From positions 1 to 64,000 of the forward strand of contig JBDTOT010000006.1 of NCBI GenBank assembly GCA_039933105.1: 64,000 bases of DNA, written 5' to 3'. The first letter of the stretch is position 1; each line of letters starts with the position of its first letter. The notes beneath the pieces were generated by a model, which was not told where the DNA came from, searched no databases, and saw only the letters and a program-made list of their open reading frames with translations. The position numbers were made by a program, and so were the translations under genes. Shown here piece by piece: positions 1-7,231 of this stretch. This DNA is from FEN-1219 sp039933105. GTDB lineage: Bacteria; Pseudomonadota; Gammaproteobacteria; Steroidobacterales; Rariloculaceae.

Positions 1-52
1 GATCGGCGCCGCGCTGATGATCCTCGGCGCGTTCATCGCGCTGCGCAGGTGA
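1..52 (+). CDS. C-terminal end of a membrane protein, probably EamA/DMT transporter (partial)
   Basis: The frame beginning at base 2 reads a hydrophobic tail, IGAALMILGAFIALRR, and ends with TGA at 50-52. A small-residue-rich helix followed by two arginines is how EamA/DMT-superfamily transporters usually end, but sixteen residues cannot prove the family. The gene starts outside the window. Confidence 0.45.
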   Translation, partial: IGAALMILGAFIALRR

Positions 53-183
53 TGCCAGGCGAGCTCGGACTTCGACCTCATGAGCGCCGACGGCCGCGCC
101 GTGTTCATCGCTGGCGACGATCGCGTCATCGTCAGGTCCGTACCGCTTTGAAGCCGAACTGACGGTCGCGCGGGCCGGTCGGC

Positions 184-189
184 TATGAT
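184..189 (+). promoter_or_regulatory. Candidate -10 element for the amidohydrolase gene
   Basis: TATGAT lies 27 bases upstream of the ATG at 217. A CTGACG at 159-164 could be the -35 element, but the spacer is 19 bases, longer than ideal. The rest of 53-216 shows no convincing gene. Confidence 0.3.
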
Positions 190-216
190 CGGCCCACTGT
201 CGGCGTTGGGGGTGCC

Positions 217-1887
217 ATGCGTCGCTCATTGCTAGTCGTTGCTCTGTTCTTGGCGGGCGGCGCGGCGTTCGCGCAGCCGCCGGATCTCGTGCTCCTGCAC
301 GGCAAGGTCGTAACGATCGACGCGCGCTCGTCCGTGCAGGAGGCGCTCGCGATCCGCGCCGGCAAGATTCTCGCGCTTGGTAGCAGCAAAGACATCCGCA
401 AGCTCGCGGGCGCGGGATCGCGCGTCGTCGATCTCGGCGGCCGCACGGTCATTCCGGGGCTCATCGATTCGCACCTGCACGCGATTCGCGCGGCGCTTTC
501 GTTCACGACGGAAGTGAACTGGATCGGCACGCGCTCGCTGCCGGAAGCGATGGCACGGATTCACGCGGCGTCGCAGCGTATGCCGCCGGGCGCCTGGCTG
601 ATCGTCGCCGGCGGCTGGAACGAGCTGCAATTCGCCGAGCGGCGCCGGCCCACGCAGGCGGAGCTCGCGGCCGCGGCGCCGACGAATCCCGTGTACGTGC
701 AGCTCGGTTACGGCTGGGCCGTGATGAACAATGCCGGCTTCGCGAAGCTCGGCATCAAGAGCGATGCGGATCTACCGGCGGGCGGCAAGCTCGAGCGCGA
801 CGGCGAGAAGGCCACGGGCGCGATCAGCGGCGGGCAAGGCGCCATCATCGCGCTGTTCGATCGTCTGCCGAAACCGACGTTCGCGGATCAAGTGGCCGGC
901 ACGAAGGCGTTCTTCCGCGAGTTGAACCGGCTCGCGCTCACGGGCGTCCTCGATCCAGGCGGCAACAATCTCTTCCCGGCCGACTACCAGGCGCTATTCG
1001 ACGTGTGGCGGGTGCACGAGCTCACGGTGCGCGTCGTGTACAGCCTGAACGGCCAGACGGCCGGCAAGGAATTCGACGAGCTGAAAAGTCTCACGGCGCT
1101 ATTGCCGATGGGCTTTGGCGACGACCGGCTGCACTTCAACGGTCTAGGTGAGCGCATCACCATCGCGATGAACAACAATCCGGCGCCGAGCGCGGAAGAC
1201 AAAGAGCGCTACTACGAGATCGTGCACTGGGCCGCCGAGAAAGGGTTGGCCATTACGATGCACTGGGGGCCGGATAGCACCGTGGATCACTTGCTCGGCA
1301 TCTTCGAGCGCGTGAACCGCGAGATTCCGATCGCGCCGCTGCGCTGGTCGATTGCGCATCTGAACGACGCGTCCGACGCCTCGCTGAAGCGCATGCCCGA
1401 TCTCGGCGTCGGCTGGACGGTGCAGGACGCGATGTACTTCGGGGGCGAGGATCTCGTGCGCCGCCAGGGCAAGGATGCCGCGCTGCGAATACCGCCGGTC
1501 GTGACGGGCCAGCGGCTCGGTGTCGCGATCGGCGGAGGCACCGATGCGCACCGCGTTGCGTCGTACAACCCCTTCACGTCGCTGCAGTGGTTCGTCGACG
1601 GCAAGACGGTGGTGGGCACACCGATCCGGGGCGCCGGAGAAACGCCGGATCGTATGACGGCGCTGCGTCTCTATACGCTGGGCAGCGCGTGGTTCTCGTT
1701 CGACGACGACGCGCGTGGCTCGCTAGAGCCCGGCAAGCTCGCCGATCTCGCGGTGCTCTCGGCGGACTACCTCACGGTGCCAACGGAAAAGATTGGCGAT
1801 CTCGAGTCGGTGCTGACATTGGTCGGCGGTGAGGTCGTCTACGCGGCGGGCGATTTCGCGAAACTCGCGCCCGAGCAGCGGAAATGA
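217..1887 (+). CDS. Exported metal-dependent amidohydrolase (YtcJ-like, amidohydrolase_3)
   Basis: The 556-residue product starts with a signal peptide (cleavage near AFA-QPP, residue 19) and so should act in the periplasm. The metal-binding GLIDSHLH motif sits at residues 81-88 (H86, H88), and a GGGTDAH motif near residue 440 supplies the late aspartate of the TIM-barrel active site. Small composite beta domains frame the barrel (VTIDARSSV at the N-terminus; ARGSLEPGKLADLAVL near the C-terminus), as in the YtcJ-like branch that hydrolyses N-acyl or cyclic amide substrates. The substrate is not readable from sequence. The ATG is preceded by a GGGGG run four bases upstream. The stop overlaps the next gene by ATGA, implying co-translation. 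Confidence 0.88.
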   Translation: MRRSLLVVALFLAGGAAFAQPPDLVLLHGKVVTIDARSSVQEALAIRAGKILALGSSKDIRKLAGAGSRVVDLGGRTVIPGLIDSHLHAIRAALSFTTEVNWIGTRSLPEAMARIHAASQRMPPGAWLIVAGGWNELQFAERRRPTQAELAAAAPTNPVYVQLGYGWAVMNNAGFAKLGIKSDADLPAGGKLERDGEKATGAISGGQGAIIALFDRLPKPTFADQVAGTKAFFRELNRLALTGVLDPGGNNLFPADYQALFDVWRVHELTVRVVYSLNGQTAGKEFDELKSLTALLPMGFGDDRLHFNGLGERITIAMNNNPAPSAEDKERYYEIVHWAAEKGLAITMHWGPDSTVDHLLGIFERVNREIPIAPLRWSIAHLNDASDASLKRMPDLGVGWTVQDAMYFGGEDLVRRQGKDAALRIPPVVTGQRLGVAIGGGTDAHRVASYNPFTSLQWFVDGKTVVGTPIRGAGETPDRMTALRLYTLGSAWFSFDDDARGSLEPGKLADLAVLSADYLTVPTEKIGDLESVLTLVGGEVVYAAGDFAKLAPEQRK

Positions 1888-2477
1888 GTGACCTGCCATT
1901 GCAATGTCGCTGCGGCACCGTGCGTGCGGTCGCGCAGGGCGTGACGCCGGACATTGGCAACCACTGTGTCTGCTTCTGCAGCGATTGCCAGGCGTTCGCC
2001 AAGTTCCTCGGCCGCGCGGCCGACGTGCTCGATGCGAACGGCGGTACGGACATCTTCCAACTATCGCAGGCGCGGGTACGGTTTACGCACGGCGTCGATC
2101 AAGTCGCGTGCATACGTCTCTCGCCAAAAGGCCTCGCACGTTGGTACGCGAGCTGCTGCAACACGCCGATCGGCAATACGCTGGCCACGCCGATGGTACC
2201 GTTCGTCGGACTGATTCGCGCGTTCGTGCCGGAACCGGCGGCCGACGCGCTGGGCCCCATTCGTGTGCGTGCGTTTCGCCCATTGGCTACGGGCGACAAG
2301 GCCGCAATTCCGCGAGACATCCAGCCGCAGTGGCGAATGCTGTTGCGAATGATGGGCCTCTTTATCGGCTGGCGGTTGCGCGGCGATCACAAGCGCTCCC
2401 CATTCTTCAATGCGAGCGGTGTCCCGCTGAAGGTGCCGCGGGTGCTGAGCGACGGCGAGCGAGCGGCGCTGCGTTAG
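1884..2477 (+). CDS. DUF6151 family protein (GFA-like zinc fold)
   Basis: A 197-residue protein starting MSDLPLQCRCG. The cysteine pattern CRC then HCVCFCSDC (residues 8-35), followed by YASCCNTPIGNT, is the layout of DUF6151, a relative of the GFA/CENP-V zinc-binding fold. Function is unknown; the first cysteines resemble a Zn or glutathione-adduct site. It is translationally coupled to the amidohydrolase (ATGA overlap) and its TAG stop interleaves with the stop of the convergent MFS gene. No signal peptide, so cytoplasmic. Confidence 0.8.
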   Translation: MSDLPLQCRCGTVRAVAQGVTPDIGNHCVCFCSDCQAFAKFLGRAADVLDANGGTDIFQLSQARVRFTHGVDQVACIRLSPKGLARWYASCCNTPIGNTLATPMVPFVGLIRAFVPEPAADALGPIRVRAFRPLATGDKAAIPRDIQPQWRMLLRMMGLFIGWRLRGDHKRSPFFNASGVPLKVPRVLSDGERAALR

Positions 2478-3730
2478 CGGCTTCCAGTTCCGGTGCGGCG
2501 CAACAGGAGTTGAGCTGTCAGCGTGACGAGCGCGGCCGCGGACAAGTAGTAGCCGACGTACGCGATGCCGTAGTTGTTCGCGAGGTACGTGGCGGCATAC
2601 GGTGCAACGGAGCCGCCGAGGATGCCGGCCACATTGAACGCGACCGACGCGCCGGTGTAGCGCACCGCCGTCGGAAACAGATCCGCGATCGCGGTGCCGA
2701 GCGCGCCGTAGGTCATGCCCATGAGCCCGAGGCCGATCGACAAGAACACCGTGACTTCGACGGCGTCTCCACTCGAGAACAGCGGCTCGAACAGCAGGCC
2801 GAACACGAATACCAGCACGCTGGCGACCATCAGCATCGGCCAACGTCCGATCCGGTCGGAGCCGAGAGCGGACACCGGAATCGTCAGGGCGAAGAACACC
2901 ACGCCGATCATTTGCAGCAACAGGAAGTGCTGACGCGTGAAGCCGAGGTGGCCTGTGCCCCAGCTCAACGTGAACACGGTCATCAAGTAGAAGATCACGT
3001 ACGTCACGATGCCGGCGAGCGCGGCCAGTACGAGCGTGCGTGAATGCTCGCGCAGCAGCGCCGCGATCGGAACGGGCACGCGTTCTTGCCGCTCGATCGT
3101 GCGTTGGAACGCCGGCGTCTCCGTGATCTGCAAGCGTATGTAGAGGCCCACGACTACGAGCACCGCGCTTGCGATGAAGGGCAGTCGCCACCCCCACTCG
3201 AGGAATTGCTGCTCCGTGAGCGCGGCGCTCAGTGCGATGAAGATTCCGGTCGCGGCCCAGAAGCCGAGCGGCGAACCGAATTGCGGGAACATTCCGTACA
3301 GGCTTTCTTTGCCGGGCGGCGCGTTTTCGGTGGCGAGTAACACGGCGCCGCCCCATTCGCCGCCTAAGCCGAGACCCTGGCCGAGCCGGCACAAGGCGAG
3401 CAGGGCGGGCGCGGCAATGCCGATCGAGGCGTATGTCGGCAGTAGGCCGATGGCGACGGTCGACACGCCCATCGTCAACAGCGCGGCTACGAGTGTCGCC
3501 TTGCGGCCGATGCGGTCGCCGAAGTGGCCGAACAGTGCGGAGCCCACCGGCCGCGCTAAGAACGCGAGCGCGAAGGTTGCGAGGGATTGGAGGGTGGCGG
3601 TCGTCGCGTCGCCGGCCGGGAAAAACAGCTGCGGGAACACGATGACCGCCGCCGTGCCATAGATGTAGAAATCGAAGAACTCGATCGTCGTGCCGATCAA
3701 GCTCGCGAACAGAACTCGGCCCTTCGTCAT
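2474..3730 (-). CDS. MFS transporter, metabolite:H+ symporter (MHS) type
   Basis: A 418-residue, twelve-helix transporter. The opening segment, with the residues TTIEFFDFYIYGTAA, is characteristic of the MHS group (ProP/KgtP/ShiA relatives). The loop motif GHFGDRIGRKATL after helix 2 and its half-repeat GSDRIGRWPML in the second half are both present. The chosen start is the ATG at 3730 (MTKGRVLF): the open frame runs further upstream but that extension is Arg-rich and unlike any MHS N-terminus. Likely substrates are organic acids or betaines. It converges on the DUF6151 gene with interleaved stops (TTAG at 2474-2477). Confidence 0.88.
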   Translation of the reverse strand: MTKGRVLFASLIGTTIEFFDFYIYGTAAVIVFPQLFFPAGDATTATLQSLATFALAFLARPVGSALFGHFGDRIGRKATLVAALLTMGVSTVAIGLLPTYASIGIAAPALLALCRLGQGLGLGGEWGGAVLLATENAPPGKESLYGMFPQFGSPLGFWAATGIFIALSAALTEQQFLEWGWRLPFIASAVLVVVGLYIRLQITETPAFQRTIERQERVPVPIAALLREHSRTLVLAALAGIVTYVIFYLMTVFTLSWGTGHLGFTRQHFLLLQMIGVVFFALTIPVSALGSDRIGRWPMLMVASVLVFVFGLLFEPLFSSGDAVEVTVFLSIGLGLMGMTYGALGTAIADLFPTAVRYTGASVAFNVAGILGGSVAPYAATYLANNYGIAYVGYYLSAAALVTLTAQLLLRRTGTGSR

Positions 3731-3816
3731 GGCCGACGACTTTCGACGATCGCGTGCATCGCGCAAGGATACGGTGCCGGCGGCGCGCGAGCCAGCGACC
3801 CAGGCGGGCGCTCGAG

Positions 3817-4923
3817 TTAGAAGTAGGCGTGAGCCTCCACGAACGTTTCGTTGCGGTTCGTGAACGGCACCGCCCCTGGGCCGTCGTAAGCACGCAGTCC
3901 TGCCCGGATCTGCAGCAGCTGAATCGGCGCGTATTCCCACACGACGCTGCGTCGCTGCTGGCGGTCGTTGCTCGTGTGATTGTTCGGGTCGAGGAGCTCC
4001 ACACCCACTTTGAGGTTGTGGCCCTTCGTGATACGCCAGTCAGCTTCGAACAGAGTTGCGAACTGCTTGTCAGAACCGCTGCTCGGGCGATCGTCGCTGA
4101 TGAAGTCGATCTCGCCGAGCCAGGTCACGGGGCCCGTTTTGACGCCGGCGAACACCGCCTGCATGTTGCGATCGCCGCGCGGATCCTGGTTCACGTTGAC
4201 GCTCGCGCCGGCGCGCCAACGCGGGCGCACGTAGCTCGCCGACAAGCTCACCTGACTCTTGCCCGGCGCGCTACCGGCGCCCGCGGTGCCATTCGTTGCG
4301 GCCATCTGCGCCGACCACTTCGGCAGCTCGAGCCCGAGCTCGATGCCGTCGTCCGGCGCGTCGAAGTTCACGCCTGAGCGCTGACGCACGAACGCGGCGT
4401 CGTCCTGTAAGCGCAAACCGAAAGGCAGAAAGAACTGCCCCGCCTTGATCGTCATCTTGCCGTGCAATGGCGTCACGAGCACGTAGCGCTCGCGCTCGAT
4501 CGACGAACCTGGGGCGAGCTGCTGATCGAAGTACACGGTCAGCAGATTCCGCACGGCTTTGAACTCGAGGTACACGGCGCCCTTCGTCGTGGTCGTTGCC
4601 GAGGTGTCCGGCCCGCGCGGCAGATCAGCGTTCCTGAATCCGCCGCGGTAGTCGCCGCCGACGCCGAACCAATCCGTGACGCTGCTGTTCCAGCCGGGGT
4701 CTTTCTCGTCGCGCAGCACGTTGTTGGCGGCAAGTTGCGTGCGCGCGAACACCATGCCGAACAGGTTGCGCTTGCCGCCGCCCGTCGGGTTCACGTGACA
4801 TTGACCGCACTTGAAACCGTTCTGCACGGCCAGATACGGCTCGGCACGTGCGAGCGGAGCAGAGAGCAGCCACCCAGCGGCGACCAGCGCGGTCGCCGTC
4901 AGGCGCGTGATGCAGGTTCTCAT
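3817..4923 (-). CDS. Fused cytochrome-porin, Cyc2-like outer-membrane protein
   Basis: The 368-residue product has a signal peptide (to about ARA, residue 27), one c-type haem motif CGQCH at residues 39-43, then a long stretch of alternating, aromatic-ended strands that finishes in FVEAHAYF, as expected of an outer-membrane beta-barrel. The segment around the haem (Q-x-G-x-x-C-x-x-C-H, Pro, then FG and F about 13-20 residues later) resembles the N-terminus of Cyc2, the fused porin-cytochrome of iron oxidisers, although this protein is somewhat short. Start ATG at 4923 overlaps the stop of the preceding dihaem lipoprotein gene (ATGA, 4920-4923). Role inferred: electron transfer across the outer membrane. 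A porin with an incidental haem cannot be excluded. Confidence 0.65.
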   Translation of the reverse strand: MRTCITRLTATALVAAGWLLSAPLARAEPYLAVQNGFKCGQCHVNPTGGGKRNLFGMVFARTQLAANNVLRDEKDPGWNSSVTDWFGVGGDYRGGFRNADLPRGPDTSATTTTKGAVYLEFKAVRNLLTVYFDQQLAPGSSIERERYVLVTPLHGKMTIKAGQFFLPFGLRLQDDAAFVRQRSGVNFDAPDDGIELGLELPKWSAQMAATNGTAGAGSAPGKSQVSLSASYVRPRWRAGASVNVNQDPRGDRNMQAVFAGVKTGPVTWLGEIDFISDDRPSSGSDKQFATLFEADWRITKGHNLKVGVELLDPNNHTSNDRQQRRSVVWEYAPIQLLQIRAGLRAYDGPGAVPFTNRNETFVEAHAYF

Positions 4924-6104
4924 TGCGGGACCCCGCTGGTAATCCACGCCCGGATCGTGGCGACCGTCGCCGCGGAGAGCGGCTGGCCGCCCAGCGGCAT
5001 CTGACTGCCTGCCGTGCCTTCGAGCTTCTCGATCAGGTAGCTGTTGTCCGCGTCGTTCGGCAGCACGCGCTTCTGCGCGCCGTTCTCGATCGCCGCCACG
5101 TTGATCAGGCTGGCTGCGCTATGGGCCGCGGTCGTGAGGTCCATACCGCCTGGCAGAGCGCCCGACGTCGGGCCCGTATGGCAGCCGGCACAGATCGGCG
5201 TGAACACGTTGTCTTGGATCGATTGTAGCGTCGGCTGAATACCTTCCACGGTGAACGTCGCGACGAAGTTGCCGCCTTGCGTGCTGTCACCGGAGGGGAA
5301 CGCGCCCGCGAATTCGCCGTCGAGTGCGTTGCCCCCCAAGTCGCGGATCATCGTGGCACCCGTGCCGACGAGCGTGATGCGATAGTCGTCCTCGATCGGC
5401 GGCGCAGTGCTGATGTCGACGACGATCGTCTTCGTGTTGCCCGCGGGCACCGTCACCGACACCGGCGTGATCGTGACTTCGTTGCCGTCGCCGAACGTGC
5501 CGTCGCCGCCGCTGCGCTGCACCAGAACCGTGGTGGCGTCGACCGATGTCGCGTCGAGGGCGCGATCGAGCACCGCCATGATCGAAGTCGGCACCGTCTG
5601 AAGCGTGGAATCCGGGAGCGGCGACAACGACGTCACGCGAACCGGTGTAGTCACCGTGCCAGCCGTCGGTTGCGCGCCGTCGGTGATCCACTGGCGAATC
5701 ACGTCGATGTCCGATTGCGCGAGCGGCATGCCGCCGAGCGGCATGCGGCCGCCGACGCTCGCGGTGCCTTCGAGCTTCTTGATCAGGTAGCTGTCGTTGG
5801 GATCGCCAGCCACTACGCGCTGCAACGCCGGCTGTTCCTCGCTCGCGACCCCGACTAGCAGCGCATAGCTGTTGGCGCTGTCGAGACGCAACCCTTGCGG
5901 TGCGCCTGCACCCGTATGACACGACGTGCAGATCGGAGTGAAGACATTGTCCTGTATCGAAGCGAAGTTGGCTTGTAGCGTCGTCCCGCCGCCGCCACCA
6001 CTACCGCCGTTGCCGTAACCGTCGTCGCCACCACCGCAGCTTGCGACGGCCGCCATGGCCGTGGTCGTTGCGAGTGTTCTCGCGACCGATGTGAATGTAC
6101 GCAT
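4920..6104 (-). CDS. Dihaem c-type lipoprotein with central SbsA-like Ig domain
   Basis: A 394-residue protein. The N-terminus ends in a lipobox (AAVASC, Cys23), followed by a Gly/Asp-rich linker, so it is probably anchored to a membrane. Two homologous cytochrome modules begin with FTPICTSCH and FTPICAGCH; each ends in a MPLGG-containing turn and an IRxWIT helix. Between them lies an SbsA_Ig-like domain (about residues 150-260) with PVRVTSLSPLPDS at its start. Start at ATG 6104 is preferred over 6119 because GAGGGAG precedes it and the signal peptide then begins cleanly. It is translationally coupled to the Cyc2-like gene, making the two likely partners in extracytoplasmic electron transfer. 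Confidence 0.8.
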   Translation of the reverse strand: MRTFTSVARTLATTTAMAAVASCGGGDDGYGNGGSGGGGGTTLQANFASIQDNVFTPICTSCHTGAGAPQGLRLDSANSYALLVGVASEEQPALQRVVAGDPNDSYLIKKLEGTASVGGRMPLGGMPLAQSDIDVIRQWITDGAQPTAGTVTTPVRVTSLSPLPDSTLQTVPTSIMAVLDRALDATSVDATTVLVQRSGGDGTFGDGNEVTITPVSVTVPAGNTKTIVVDISTAPPIEDDYRITLVGTGATMIRDLGGNALDGEFAGAFPSGDSTQGGNFVATFTVEGIQPTLQSIQDNVFTPICAGCHTGPTSGALPGGMDLTTAAHSAASLINVAAIENGAQKRVLPNDADNSYLIEKLEGTAGSQMPLGGQPLSAATVATIRAWITSGVPQ

Positions 6105-6217
6105 CGCATGCTCCCTCATCGCGCATCGGATGTGCGGATGAGTGCCACGAGGCGCGTGCGAGGTTCAAAAAGGCGTCACGCGAGTTCGTTAGCACGTCGC
6201 GGCGTCCGTGCTTCTCG

Positions 6218-6520
6218 TCATTCATGTTCCTTTGCCTGCTGGTCATCGGAACGGTCGCCTGCCCGCCGATTCTTGCGGAAGATCGCCGTGAGAATAATGA
6301 GGTATGCGATCAGGCGTGCGACGTAGATCAAAGGTGCGCCTTCGTAGGAAGTAGCGGTGAAGAGAGTGAAGACTCGGGTTAGGCCTTCGAGCGCAATGGC
6401 GATGGCGAACGCGAGGAAGAGCTGATCGCGCGTGGCGCGCCAGTATTTCACGAAAAATGCGCTGGTAATCAGCGACGCTGTGAAGATGACGCCGATCAGA
6501 AGACCGTCTAGTTGGTTCAC
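6218..6520 (-). CDS. DUF5985 family small membrane protein, second copy
   Basis: About 100 residues with three predicted helices (LLIGVIFTASLITSAFFV; LFLAFAIAIALEGLTRVF; a third around IYVARLIAYLIILTAIF) and a charged tail. The start is taken as GTG at 6520: it overlaps the upstream stop as GTGA and follows GGGAGAGCAA. It is related to the preceding gene; both share a Y-R-A-x-R motif after the first helix. Function unknown. Confidence 0.75.
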   Translation of the reverse strand: MNQLDGLLIGVIFTASLITSAFFVKYWRATRDQLFLAFAIAIALEGLTRVFTLFTATSYEGAPLIYVARLIAYLIILTAIFRKNRRAGDRSDDQQAKEHE

Positions 6521-6783
6521 TTGCTCTCCCTTACGAGCCCGAAGGCCAGCAGGCACAGCGACACGGCTACGACCGCGAGGCGCAAGAGGTGCAGGTCGAT
6601 CTCGGGGAGCATGGTGAGGTCGACGAAGACGAAGACGTTCGTGATCGTGAGCCCCGCAAAGCACAGACCACTCCAGAGTAGCAGCGGGTGTCGGCCGGCA
6701 CGGTATTGCCGGAACAAGAGCACGGAGCAGAGCAAAGTGCTCGCTGCGCCTAGCACGTACACGATAGCGGCCACGTGTGTCAC
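6517..6783 (-). CDS. DUF5985 family small membrane protein, first copy
   Basis: An 88-residue protein with three hydrophobic helices and the motif FRQYRAGRHPLLLW after the first one, typical of DUF5985. It starts with GTG at 6783, overlapping the stop of the wHTH gene (GTGA), and its own stop overlaps the next gene the same way. Three genes in a tightly coupled operon suggest a regulator plus a two-subunit membrane assembly. No function is known. Confidence 0.75.
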   Translation of the reverse strand: MTHVAAIVYVLGAASTLLCSVLLFRQYRAGRHPLLLWSGLCFAGLTITNVFVFVDLTMLPEIDLHLLRLAVVAVSLCLLAFGLVRESK

Positions 6784-7163
6784 TCCTTCTTCAGATTGAA
6801 CGCGTCAGCGAAATCGCGCACGCCGGCCGAAACGTTGCTGTGGATCAGGGACGTGACGGCGATGAGTTGCCGTCGATAGATTGAGGCGAGATTCCGCATG
6901 AAGGTACCGTCGGGATCCCACCCTGGATTGAACGCGACACTTCCCGCTTGCCCCTTTTTGAGCCAGCCGCGGCGTATCAGTCCGTGCGTTATCCGCTGGG
7001 CGACTGCCGGGGTAACGTACAGTTGTCGTGCGAGCTGCTCCTGCGTCCAGTTGACGCCCGGCCGCTCCCACACCAGTAGCAGCGCCTCGAGGTGCGGCAC
7101 CGTATCGATCTTCTCGACGATGAATCGCAGGACGTCGGGCGGGATTTCTTCGGCCGGACACAT
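6780..7163 (-). CDS. Winged-helix DNA-binding protein, MarR-like
   Basis: A 127-residue protein. The middle segment, with WTQEQLARQLYVTPAVAQ followed by ITHGLIRRGWLKKG, reads as a helix-turn-helix and wing start. The C-terminal helix (NLASIYRRQLIAVTSLIHS) may dimerise. It heads an operon with two DUF5985 genes and may autoregulate it. No catalytic motif is present. Confidence 0.7.
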   Translation of the reverse strand: MCPAEEIPPDVLRFIVEKIDTVPHLEALLLVWERPGVNWTQEQLARQLYVTPAVAQRITHGLIRRGWLKKGQAGSVAFNPGWDPDGTFMRNLASIYRRQLIAVTSLIHSNVSAGVRDFADAFNLKKE

Positions 7164-7231
7164 CCTCGAACTCTAGACCCTCACCGGAACGAAGCCAATC
7201 GCCCGGGGCTCGCGCAAGCTTCCGCGGCGCA

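Noticed and set aside
53..166. In-frame continuation after the first stop, reading a short peptide ending RVIVRSVPL
   Set aside because: It has no ribosome site and no recognisable family; readthrough of TGA cannot be supported from one sequence.
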